A stretch of DNA of 10,628 bases, taken from positions 1 through 10,628 of the forward strand of contig UQYV01000063.1 of the NCBI GenBank assembly GCA_900545245.1, read 5' to 3'. Both the position numbers and the translations under genes were made by a program. A model generated the notes under the pieces. That model was not told the DNA's origin. It worked only from the letters and a program-made list of their open reading frames with translations, and made no database searches. Every line of letters starts with the position of its first letter. Position 1 is the first letter of the stretch. Below, piece by piece: positions 1 through 6,111 of this stretch. This DNA is from an uncultured Bacteroidales bacterium. Its GTDB lineage: Bacteria > Bacteroidota > Bacteroidia > Bacteroidales > UBA932.

Positions 1-585
1 TTTAATTGTTAAACTTTATAATAATCGTCCGGAACTTTTACCGGACAGCAATGATATTATTATTTCAATTCGAAGTTCGCACGTAAAGGATATCAAACTG
101 AGAATGGGCTCGACTTTTCTCTGACGGATGATACCGACGAGGGCAAGGAGTCATCTTACGACATTCTATTCAAATACATAAGAGTCATCGATGACGACAT
201 TGTTGGTACCAGTTCGCCTAAGGATAATATCAAGCATCTGCAAGGTGCCGTACGACTTATCAGGCGAGCAACGACAGATTTGAATCCTGCTCTTGATTTC
301 CTTAATGTATATTGTCTTACCTATCTGAAAGTCGGTGAGAACAAAAATCTCCAGGAGGAATTGAAGAACAGTTATATCAGGGGTTATAAAGAATTCTTCA
401 AGCGCAGCGACGACAAAGACGATTTCTATCGCAAAATGCGTGAGTTCAAGGAATCTTTTAATGCCAATGGCAGGAATGCCGCAACGGTTGAGGAAATCGA
501 ACAGATGAAGGAGTGGGATTTACTCTGCGAAGTCGAGCTCCACACAGAATGGCTCAATAAGTTCAAAAACAATTACTTAGAATAA
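1..585 (+). pseudogene. 3' end of a large unidentified gene, apparently frameshifted
   Basis: The gene enters from the left edge. The frame starting at base 2 is open and reads like a real protein (IRSSHVKDIKLRMGS) until a stop at 122-124. The frame starting at base 1 has stops up to 54, is open from 55, and reads convincingly from about 103 to the stop at 583-585 (for example LNPALDFLNVYCLTYL at about 280-327). That second frame has no ATG, GTG or TTG before the TTG at 280, so it is not a separate gene with a normal start. Restoring one G in the GGG run at 105-107 would join the two frames as LRMGLDFSLTDD. The simplest reading is one gene with a single-base deletion, or a sequencing error at that run. 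I do not recognise the family. The C-terminus is charged and helical, like the ends of some large helicase or ATPase proteins, but that is only an impression. The coiled-coil gene follows after 20 bases, suggesting an operon. Confidence 0.5.
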
Positions 586-605
586 AAATAAAGACATAAT
601 ACGAT

Positions 606-1418
606 ATGGAAGCAAATGAAATACTGACATCGCTGGCAAAACTTGAGGCCAGTCTTAAAGAAATTGAATCTGCCAAAGAGCAAGTTCAGAAAACAGTTGG
701 AGCATACTCAGCTGTCCAAAAACAAATTAGCGATTACACAAAGACTTTAGAAGCAATATCTAAAAGTATCACAGGCATTATTGCAGATGTGCAGTCTCAA
801 CGAACAGCACTCAATGATGATACTGCAAGTGTATTTGCCTCACTCCGAGAAAAGTCTGATGAGATAATCTCAAACCTGAATTCTTCAGTTTCAAATAACT
901 TGGAATCCCTTAAATCTGCTCTTGAGGCTATCAAGGACTCTTTTACCAAAGATTGTACAACGGCAACCGACTCATTGAAGAAGAACACAAACGAAGAAGT
1001 AAAAAAACTCGATGAAAGAATCGAGGATTTGAAATCTTGCGCAGCTAATCTGAACACCCTTCATGAGAACATAAAAAACACTTTGGGCAAAATCATTGAG
1101 GTGAAAGAAAGCATCAATGACCTGAAGGCTGAAATGCTGAAAACACAAGGAGAACAAGACACATTATTGACTCAAATCAAAGACGGTATTTCTTCACTGT
1201 CATCGGAGCTCGGCAAAACGACAAAAAAGATTTCAGATCAAATACTTAACAGCAGTAATACATTAAATGCTGCAACATCGGCAGTTCGTGACAAGGCCAT
1301 AATTATTGATGAAAAAGTTGAAAAGACAGCTAAGAAACTTGGTAACATCGGAATTGTGATTATCATTCTAACAGCAATTAATTTACTTGTAAGTATCTAC
1401 TCTGTTCTGATAAAGTAG
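606..1418 (+). CDS. Tail-anchored coiled-coil membrane protein of unknown function
   Basis: The protein has 270 residues. Residues 1 to about 245 are almost entirely heptad-like helix rich in Leu, Ile, Lys, Glu, Ser and Asn, with no Pro and almost no Gly, so a long coiled coil is expected. Residues 247-268 (NIGIVIIILTAINLLVSIYS) form one hydrophobic segment, and only two residues follow it. There is no N-terminal signal peptide, so the rod should lie in the cytoplasm with the C-terminus anchored in the inner membrane. The layout resembles the rods of membrane sensors and of some defence proteins, but I see no diagnostic enzyme or signalling motif. It starts 20 bases after the broken upstream gene and is probably co-transcribed with it. 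It is clearly AT-richer than obg or murF, which fits acquired DNA. No terminator is visible after it. The ORF is secure; the role is unknown. Confidence 0.85.
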   Translation: MEANEILTSLAKLEASLKEIESAKEQVQKTVGAYSAVQKQISDYTKTLEAISKSITGIIADVQSQRTALNDDTASVFASLREKSDEIISNLNSSVSNNLESLKSALEAIKDSFTKDCTTATDSLKKNTNEEVKKLDERIEDLKSCAANLNTLHENIKNTLGKIIEVKESINDLKAEMLKTQGEQDTLLTQIKDGISSLSSELGKTTKKISDQILNSSNTLNAATSAVRDKAIIIDEKVEKTAKKLGNIGIVIIILTAINLLVSIYSVLIK

Positions 1419-1464
1419 TTCACAAGCTTCATTCTATACGAAAATACAGTTCGTAGCCCTGAAA

Positions 1465-1472
1465 TAACTTTG
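1465..1472 (+). promoter_or_regulatory. Promoter-like -7 box (TAACTTTG)
   Basis: TAACTTTG fits the Bacteroidetes -7 consensus TAnnTTTG and is followed by TGC, a common context for these promoters. No TTTG -33 box lies 19-21 bases upstream, so it may be weak. Transcription would start near 1478 and run into the gene-free structured region. Confidence 0.35.
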
Positions 1473-1595
1473 TGCAAACGACAAGAGAGAACTACTATGC
1501 CATCGAACAAAAATGCTATCATAAGCAAGCATTCAAGACCATCAATCGGACCAGTAAGCAGACCATCATCCGCTCCTTGCTCAAAGAAAAGCGGT

Positions 1596-1637
1596 CAAGG
1601 TGGTGTCCCACAGCTGAAGCTGCGTGCCACCACCTTG
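1596..1637. repeat. Nested hairpin, 10-bp perfect outer stem
   Basis: CAAGGTGGTG at 1596-1605 pairs perfectly with CACCACCTTG at 1628-1637. Inside, CAGCT (1611-1615) pairs with AGCTG (1618-1622). The result is a two-tier hairpin of 42 bases. Confidence 0.7.
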
Positions 1638-1697
1638 GTTCCAGCCCCTACGCCCCTCTCGCGTCTTCGTGACTTCCACTTTATCCCCACCGCACAG

Positions 1698-1738
1698 AAA
1701 GACTCCGAGCCTCCCTGGGAGGAAGTCTCCGAGTCTTT
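1698..1738. repeat. Nested hairpin AAAGACTC/GAGTCTTT
   Basis: AAAGACTC (1698-1705) pairs with GAGTCTTT (1731-1738). The interior holds a second perfect stem, CCTCCC (1710-1715) with GGGAGG (1717-1722), separated by one base. Confidence 0.65.
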
Positions 1739-1762
1739 ATCCAACGCACAAACGAAACGCCC

Positions 1763-1812
1763 GGAAAGACAGTGGCCATTGCCGAAAGATCGGCACTGTC
1801 CACAGACTTTCC
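1763..1812. repeat. Nested hairpin with AAGA loop
   Basis: Three stacked pairings share one axis: GGAAAG (1763-1768) with CTTTCC (1807-1812), GACAGT (1768-1773, sharing base 1768) with ACTGTC (1795-1800), and GCCGA (1781-1785) with TCGGC (1790-1794) closing the four-base loop AAGA. A seven-base bulge separates the two inner stems. Confidence 0.6.
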
Positions 1813-1823
1813 TTATGGGCAGT

Positions 1824-1849
1824 GCGGAACCGGAAGATTGTCATTCCGC
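1824..1849. repeat. Short hairpin GCGGAA/TTCCGC
   Basis: GCGGAA (1824-1829) pairs with TTCCGC (1844-1849) around a 14-base loop. Alone this is weak. It is listed because it continues the run of hairpins in this stretch. Confidence 0.4.
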
Positions 1850-1920
1850 CTCCGCAAGCTACAGCGGAACGCCAAACATCCGGTCTGTCTATGCTCGCTC
1901 CGCTCGGTTAAAGAAAAAGC

Positions 1921-2043
1921 GGTGTCGAGACTCAGGACATTATTCCCCCGAAAATTGCGGTCACTACGCAACTTTCCGCGATGCTCCAAGCAGCTACGTT
2001 CCTGATCGCAATTTCCTCCTCCTAAAGTCCTGAGACTCGACCC
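1921..2043. repeat. Large stem-loop, 15-bp stem with one mismatch
   Basis: GTCGAGACTCAGGAC (1924-1938) pairs with GTCCTGAGACTCGAC (2027-2041) at 14 of 15 positions, the exception being A1930 opposite A2035. Further in, AAATTGCG (1952-1959) pairs perfectly with CGCAATTT (2007-2014). The two stems are separated by an internal loop of about 12-13 bases on each side and enclose an apical region of 47 bases. GG at 1921-1922 could extend the base of the stem with CC at 2042-2043. Confidence 0.7.
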
Positions 2044-2127
2044 TGTTATCCCCCACCGCCCCAAAGGGACTGAAATCGACTCCGCTAACGACAGTGCAAT
2101 TCGTAGGAACTACCTCTGAATCCGCGA

Positions 2128-2213
2128 GTTAACATAATCTATCGAGATTGTGTAACTTTCGGGGCCCCTACCCAAAAAGTTTCCGCTTCGCACACAATCT
2201 AGATTATGTTAAC
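2128..2213. repeat. 86-bp palindromic element, 22 paired bases per arm
   Basis: GTTAACATAATCT (2128-2140) pairs with AGATTATGTTAAC (2201-2213), and AGATTGTGT (2145-2153) pairs with ACACAATCT (2192-2200). The only interruption is a four-base bulge, ATCG, on the left arm. Within the loop AACTTT (2154-2159) pairs with AAAGTT (2176-2181), and GGGGCCCC at 2161-2168 is itself a palindrome. Each arm is also nearly self-complementary (ACATAATCT atcg AGATTGTGT on the left), so this could be two inverted dyad-symmetric protein-binding sites rather than only an RNA hairpin. It ends 12 bases before the possible start of the next ORF. There is no T-tract on the plus strand to suggest a terminator. Confidence 0.75.
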
Positions 2214-2224
2214 TGGCTCTGTTC

Positions 2225-2875
2225 GTGCAGATTAGAGCCTTACTCCGTTGTACCCGCGGAGTCAAGGCGTATTCGGATTTTGCAGGGACTGCAGAACAGC
2301 TGGAGCAGGCAGAACTGCATAGGAGGGCAATCAAGGTCTGGCAGAGTCTTCCCCACGATACACAGATGATCTGGAGAAGTATGGTCAGAGGTGTTGCTTC
2401 ACATCGTCCTCCTTTCGGGCAGAAGAACAGCATCAGTGGCTACAATCTATTCGTATCGGCATATCACGGCTTTGCTCAGCTGGGAAATGAACATATTCCG
2501 GCTCCGGTGATGTTCGAGCCGTTCCCGATATTCAGTTTGGACTATCTGGATTGTTCAACAGCTGACGGAGGACTGCTCAAGTTGCGTTTCAGGTTAACTC
2601 TTTGCGGAGCGAACGATGCGGGTAGATACAGGGTGCTGGGCAAGTTTCAGCTTGGAGAGCCTGGATGCGGTCGCAACCCCGGGCTGATGAGGAATTGCCT
2701 GTCGGAGTCAATCCCTGCCGGAGACTGTTCCGTGATTGAGTTTCTAGTCCCTGATAACGCACTAGCATTGGAGATGAAGCAGCTGCATCTGAGGTATCTG
2801 CTGCTGGACACGAAGACCGGGTACAGGTCGCAGTATCATTCATTGTCGGCAATAGCAAAAAGTTTTGGCGAATAA
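2225..2875 (+). CDS. Bacteroidetes phage-like hypothetical protein, possibly N-terminally truncated
   Basis: The frame is 216 residues from a GTG; the nearest upstream in-frame stop is at 2210-2212. Residues 13-90 hold a pattern I associate with uncharacterised Bacteroidetes proteins: a YSDFAGTAEQ segment, a helix with KVWQSLPHDTQMIW, then SGYNLFVSAYHGF. The C-terminal LRYLLLDTKTG at 189-199 recurs in the 49-residue remnant at 6342. The helix-plus-NxFV layout is loosely mirrored in the protein starting at 4016 (LTDSQMQSW, then HNAFV), so the two may be distant relatives. The start is uncertain: no promoter is visible, the palindrome at 2128-2213 lies directly in front, and a hairpin GGCTCT/AGAGCC (2215-2239) covers the GTG. 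The Abi promoter begins inside its last codons (TTTG at 2864). The function is unknown; a structural or tail-associated phage role is a guess. Confidence 0.6.
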   Translation: MQIRALLRCTRGVKAYSDFAGTAEQLEQAELHRRAIKVWQSLPHDTQMIWRSMVRGVASHRPPFGQKNSISGYNLFVSAYHGFAQLGNEHIPAPVMFEPFPIFSLDYLDCSTADGGLLKLRFRLTLCGANDAGRYRVLGKFQLGEPGCGRNPGLMRNCLSESIPAGDCSVIEFLVPDNALALEMKQLHLRYLLLDTKTGYRSQYHSLSAIAKSFGE

Positions 2876-2894
2876 GAAAAAAGTTGTACATTTG
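2864..2894 (+). promoter_or_regulatory. Consensus Bacteroidetes promoter for the RNA-Abi unit
   Basis: TTTG at 2864-2867 (-33 box) is followed after exactly 19 bases by TACATTTG at 2887-2894 (-7 box). Both match the Bacteroidetes sigma consensus, with the same spacing as the promoter at 3950-3980. The expected start site is about 2898-2901. The -33 box lies within the 3' end of the preceding ORF. Confidence 0.8.
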
Positions 2895-2898
2895 CAGT

Positions 2899-2955
2899 GC
2901 TAGAATCCGCCACGCGAGCCGAAAGGCAGCGTACCAGGGCGGAACTTTTGTTTTT
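2899..2955 (+). ncRNA. Short structured RNA directly upstream of the Abi_2 gene
   Basis: The expected transcript starts at about 2899 and folds cleanly. The outer stem TCCGCC (2906-2911) pairs with GGCGGA (2938-2943). Directly stacked inside, ACGC (2912-2915) pairs with GCGT (2929-2932). After a small GA/A internal loop, GCC (2918-2920) pairs with GGC (2925-2927), capped by the tetraloop GAAA (2921-2924). Five bases, ACCAG (2933-2937), stay unpaired. The outer stem is followed by AC and a T-rich run (2946-2955), so it can also act as an intrinsic terminator. The Abi start codon is three bases further on. Two readings are possible: a free regulatory or effector RNA of about 57 nt, or a leader/attenuator that limits readthrough into the toxin-like gene. 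The small size and stem-tail layout recall toxin-associated RNAs. I have only an unverified memory that Abi_2 genes can carry nearby small RNAs. Confidence 0.55.
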
Positions 2956-2957
2956 AT

Positions 2958-3845
2958 ATGGTCTATACAAACACGCCACTTGACACCTCTGACATCATTA
3001 TTCAGTTGAAAAACAGAGGTTTGATGATATCTGATGAGTCGTTCGCATCAGACTTTCTGGAACACGTCAGCTATTTTAGATTTGCGGCTTATCTCCGCCC
3101 AATGGAAATTGACAAGGCGCACAATTACAAGCCCGGAGCATCATTCGACAATGCAGTGAAACTGTATAGGTTCGACACAGAGTTGCGTCATCTGATTTTC
3201 TTTGCAATCCAACGCATAGAAATTTCCCTCATGGCAAAAATTATCAATAAATTCGCTCTAAATCACGGTGCAATGTGGTTTCTATGCCCTGAATTGGCTA
3301 TTGACAAACATAATTTCACCGATAATCTCTCCACCTTAGAACGCGAGTTGAAACGTTCCAAAGAAGATTTCATAAAAGAACACATCAGCAAATATGGCCA
3401 AGATGAATATCCTCCTGTATGGAAGTTATTGGAATTGGCATCGTTTGGCTGCCTGACTAAACTATACTTCAATTTTTCCGATACAAAGACCAAGAAAACC
3501 ATCGCAAGACAATACTCAGTACCGCAGCACGAAATATTGGAAAGCTGGATGAAAGCCCTTAATGCGTTAAGGAATACTTGTGCTCATCACGGGCGTGTGT
3601 GGAACAGGACTATGCCAGTGATGCCTCAACTTCCAGCAAAACTCACCAATGACTGGATATTAACAAAGCCAGCGCCTAACAAACTATACGCAACGTTGTC
3701 TTGTATGGTGTATTGGCTTGATGCAATAGATTATTCCAATTCCTTCGTAAGTGATTTTAAAGCCCTCATTTCACGATATCCAAATGTTGACACTGCGGCA
3801 ATGGGCTTCCCGTCCGGATGGGAGAACGAACCATTATGGAAATAA
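2958..3845 (+). CDS. Abi_2-family (AbiD/AbiF-type) HEPN abortive infection protein
   Basis: This 295-residue protein matches the Abi_2 family in length and layout: an N-terminal segment with QLKNRGLMISDE (16-27), the SYFRFAAYLRPM helix (38-49), LYRFDTELRHLIFFAIQRIE (69-88), and near residues 205-210 the motif RNTCAH followed by HGRVWNR. R205 and H210 form the R-x4-H signature of HEPN ribonucleases, so the expected activity is RNA cleavage triggered by phage infection, leading to growth arrest. It appears intact, cytoplasmic and without membrane segments. The ATG at 2958 gives the usual short family N-terminus. There is no Shine-Dalgarno sequence; the T-tract of the upstream RNA reaches to three bases before the start. 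Promoter, RNA, gene and terminator form a monocistronic cassette at 2864-3880 with AT-rich coding sequence, inserted between two phage-like genes. The trigger and RNA target cannot be read from sequence. Confidence 0.9.
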   Translation: MVYTNTPLDTSDIIIQLKNRGLMISDESFASDFLEHVSYFRFAAYLRPMEIDKAHNYKPGASFDNAVKLYRFDTELRHLIFFAIQRIEISLMAKIINKFALNHGAMWFLCPELAIDKHNFTDNLSTLERELKRSKEDFIKEHISKYGQDEYPPVWKLLELASFGCLTKLYFNFSDTKTKKTIARQYSVPQHEILESWMKALNALRNTCAHHGRVWNRTMPVMPQLPAKLTNDWILTKPAPNKLYATLSCMVYWLDAIDYSNSFVSDFKALISRYPNVDTAAMGFPSGWENEPLWK

Positions 3846-3849
3846 AGAT

Positions 3850-3880
3850 GAGCTTCCCAAATCGGGAGGCTCTTTTTGTT
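3850..3880 (+). terminator. Intrinsic terminator of the Abi unit
   Basis: GAGCTTCCC (3850-3858) pairs with GGGAGGCTC (3864-3872) over nine positions, with one T-G wobble, around the loop AAATC. TTTTTGTT follows. It begins just after the Abi stop codon. Confidence 0.9.
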
Positions 3881-3949
3881 AAAATAAGGAATAGTCTGCC
3901 TTGTTTTATCTTAATGTCATACTTTACATGAATTATTATAACACATTGA

Positions 3950-3980
3950 TTTGTAGTTATTAAATAATTTCGTATATTTG
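3950..3980 (+). promoter_or_regulatory. Consensus Bacteroidetes promoter of the tail/lysis cassette
   Basis: TTTG at 3950-3953 and TATATTTG at 3973-3980 are separated by 19 bases, which fits the Bacteroidetes -33/-7 consensus. The start site should be about 3984-3987. An ATG at 3983 would therefore lie at or upstream of the transcript's 5' end, which supports the downstream start at 4016. Confidence 0.8.
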
Positions 3981-4015
3981 CAATGGAAACGGTGGCTGCT
4001 GCAAGATTTTGTAGC

Positions 4016-5086
4016 ATGAAAGTTATACCGTCCATAGCATTCAACGAGTTCTCCGGTTCTGCAGGAGACGTGACCGCAAGAAGCGTAAAAGGTCGCACGC
4101 TTCTCAACCACAAAGCATATCAGCCGAAAACGAAGACCCCCGCTCAGGCGTCTTCACGAAATAGTTTGTCCAAGATCTCCCGGGCATATAAGCAGCTCAC
4201 CGATTCCCAAATGCAATCCTGGGAGGTTTTGGCCAAGCATCTCAAAGGAATCTCTACTTTCGGCAAGGCTGCCGAACTCACAGCACATAATGCATTCGTA
4301 CGCATCAACACTAACAGCCAGATGGCTGGCGAAGATTTGCTAATTGATGCTCCTTCCTATTTGTCAGATATTCCCGAAGTGGATTGGGAGTCAATCTGGG
4401 TTACTCCATCCAGAGTCCTGCTTACCGGCATAGCCAATCCTACCGGTACATACAAGCTGGTAGCCAAGATGTCGGCCGGTCAAGGAACCGGAGTTACATG
4501 CGGCTGGAGTAAGACCGTAGTCATCACTCCGGGTATGGAGGATGACTGGGGCGATGCAGGCCTTACGGAGCTCTACACCGAGAAGATTGGCTATATGCCT
4601 ACTATAGGAGAGAAGGTATTCATTGAGTTGTATTGGCTTGACCCGACAACTGGCTTTGTCGGAGAAACGATGCGCACGACTGCAATCTGTATGTCTGAAT
4701 CGCAGGCAAAGGTGGAAGGATTCACTCCACGTATTCAGTTCTTCAATGATATGTTCGAAGACCCGCAGGCACACCTTGTATCCGCTGATGTCGAGATGCC
4801 GGGAGGTACTTCCCAGATAGTTGTTGAAGGCGTTACGGACATCAAGGGATTTGGCTCATACTTTACCCTGTATTCGGAAGATACTCCGGAAGAGTTCTTT
4901 GAGGGTGACACTATGGTCTTCAGCCGCTCGACTGCAAGACCGGATTTCAAGCCGGGTATATTCTCGGTTTCATTCCGCAAGGAGTATAAATCAGGCAAAT
5001 ATCGTCAGGCTATGTCATTCTCCCACCGGGCCGGTGGATATGACAAGAAGAGTGAAGTATTCGGCTCCAACCCAATAATGAGATAG
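4016..5086 (+). CDS. Phage structural-like hypothetical protein (IPSIAF/SGSA N-terminal motif)
   Basis: I place the start at 4016 rather than the in-frame ATG at 3983 for two reasons: the promoter's -7 box ends at 3980, so 3983 would hardly be transcribed, and the N-terminus then reads MKVIPSIAFNEFSGSA, matching the remnant at 6342 (MKYIPSIAFEEMSGSA). This gives 356 residues. The N-terminal part (about 1-100) has the pattern of uncharacterised Bacteroidetes phage-like proteins: a short beta hairpin, a PAQASSRNSLSKISRAYKQL helix, LTDSQMQSW, and HNAFVRINTN. The rest alternates beta-rich segments with Gly/Thr turns, including two similar-looking ligand- or Ig-like stretches (about 120-235 and 240-345). 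There is no signal peptide, membrane segment or catalytic motif. It is the first gene of a cassette; the next starts five bases after its stop. A virion or tail-associated role is an inference from context. Confidence 0.8.
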   Translation: MKVIPSIAFNEFSGSAGDVTARSVKGRTLLNHKAYQPKTKTPAQASSRNSLSKISRAYKQLTDSQMQSWEVLAKHLKGISTFGKAAELTAHNAFVRINTNSQMAGEDLLIDAPSYLSDIPEVDWESIWVTPSRVLLTGIANPTGTYKLVAKMSAGQGTGVTCGWSKTVVITPGMEDDWGDAGLTELYTEKIGYMPTIGEKVFIELYWLDPTTGFVGETMRTTAICMSESQAKVEGFTPRIQFFNDMFEDPQAHLVSADVEMPGGTSQIVVEGVTDIKGFGSYFTLYSEDTPEEFFEGDTMVFSRSTARPDFKPGIFSVSFRKEYKSGKYRQAMSFSHRAGGYDKKSEVFGSNPIMR

Positions 5087-5091
5087 AGACT

Positions 5092-6111
5092 ATGACAACT
5101 ATAACAGCAACAGGAAATAACTTCGGAGCCGGTGACATCAGCTTTCAGGCTTTCATTGAAGAGAATTATCTGATACTCAATTCAGAAGTATCCTTCGACC
5201 CATCAAACGCAGCCTACCAGGCCGTTTCTCAGCTGGAAATCTATGTTCCGGACCTGCCTATCGGGAAGAGTGTCATCACCGGTATGCTGATGTTCGGGAC
5301 TCTCAACGGAGAGAAGAACGGCACGGCAATCAAGGCGTGGATTAAAGACAAGAACACAATCGCAGTTGAGAAGGTCACAGCCTGGGATGACAATGAGACA
5401 ATTACCCTGGTATTCTCCAACTCATTCGTTCCGAGGAATGCCAAGGGCAGCATTGGAGTACTCAAGTGGAATTACATCTCACTTCTGTATAAGGTCGGCA
5501 GCATCAGCACCTACCAGAGCTATTGGACATTCACAGATGATTGGGTGTTTATGGCCATCACTTTCTCCAGCATCGAGCAGACTGACGCAGAGACAAAGGT
5601 TTCGTTCAGAATCAAGGACCTGCCAGAGGTTGAAGACTTTGACGGAATTATTATGGATGACCAGGCAATCTCTCCGTCAGTCGGGGCCAAGATGTTCCGC
5701 TTCAAGATTCGGGACAACGTGTTCACCGTAGAAATCATCAATCCAACTTACTCCTGGCATTCATCCCAGTACTGCGGATTCATCTGCTACGTTCCAAGAA
5801 AGACAAACTCCACAGAAGCACAAACTTCACCATCATCCTCGCCTCTCTGCTGTGTGTGGCCTGCGCTTCCGCCAGGCAGGTCACACCCTCAGAGAACACC
5901 CGAGTGGAAGTCCGCACTGAAACGGTCTTCCAGAAGGATACAGTCTATCTTGAAGTGCCGGTACTCGTGGAGAAAGTCAAGACTCTTGACACAATGTCCG
6001 TGCTGGAGAACAGATATGCCAAATCCGAGGCCATTGTCAATGATGGAGTTCTGGTCCACTCCCTTGCCACAAAGCCTGTCAAAGAGCCCGTATCGGTCGA
6101 AACAAAAGTAG
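5092..6111 (+). CDS. Beta-rich hypothetical protein whose frame runs into the next gene (3' end altered)
   Basis: The open frame is 339 residues, but only the first part looks real. Residues 1 to about 236 (to base 5799) are a well-formed, beta-rich, Thr/Ile/Val/Trp-containing sequence ending in YCGFICYVPRK. After that it becomes Ser/Pro/Arg-rich (SPSSSPLCCVWPALPPGRS), because the same DNA encodes the spanin-like protein in another frame from about 5796 to 6287. The natural end of this gene has therefore probably been lost, either through a deletion that fused it to its neighbour or through a frameshift. I do not recognise the family. It lies five bases downstream of the 4016 gene and should share its promoter. 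Beta-rich content and position suggest a phage structural or tail accessory protein, at low certainty. Confidence 0.6.
   Translation: MTTITATGNNFGAGDISFQAFIEENYLILNSEVSFDPSNAAYQAVSQLEIYVPDLPIGKSVITGMLMFGTLNGEKNGTAIKAWIKDKNTIAVEKVTAWDDNETITLVFSNSFVPRNAKGSIGVLKWNYISLLYKVGSISTYQSYWTFTDDWVFMAITFSSIEQTDAETKVSFRIKDLPEVEDFDGIIMDDQAISPSVGAKMFRFKIRDNVFTVEIINPTYSWHSSQYCGFICYVPRKTNSTEAQTSPSSSPLCCVWPALPPGRSHPQRTPEWKSALKRSSRRIQSILKCRYSWRKSRLLTQCPCWRTDMPNPRPLSMMEFWSTPLPQSLSKSPYRSKQK

Larger units (their letters stand above)
1419..2224 (+). other. 806-bp gene-free, hairpin-rich region; candidate long structured RNA
   Basis: Several overlapping reading frames are open here (the longest, 1470-2033, would give 187 residues). 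All translate to Ser/Pro/Arg/Cys-rich sequence without domains, several frames stay open at once, and none has a coding-like character, so I call no gene. The stretch instead holds at least six inverted repeats, several of them nested, listed separately. They are spread over most of 1596-2213 and have little slack between them. The only promoter-like box is on the plus strand at 1465; I found no CAAAnnTA equivalent for the minus strand. No terminal T-tract is visible. Base composition changes sharply from the AT-rich gene before it. Candidates are a large structured RNA, a non-autonomous mobile element, or a decayed region. Confidence 0.4.

Noticed and set aside
1470..2033. 187-residue open frame and the overlapping frames at 1472, 1624 and 1772, plus the minus-strand frame at 1813-2064
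   Set aside because: Ser/Pro/Arg/Cys-rich translations without domains, several frames open over the same bases, and the stretch is dominated by inverted repeats. No frame is better than the others.
2128..2213. The palindrome as an ordinary rho-independent terminator
   Set aside because: No T-tract follows on the plus strand, and there is no convincing gene upstream that needs one.
5800..6111. C-terminal hundred residues of the 5092 frame as a real protein domain
   Set aside because: It is the out-of-frame reading of the spanin-like gene, and its composition changes abruptly at the junction.
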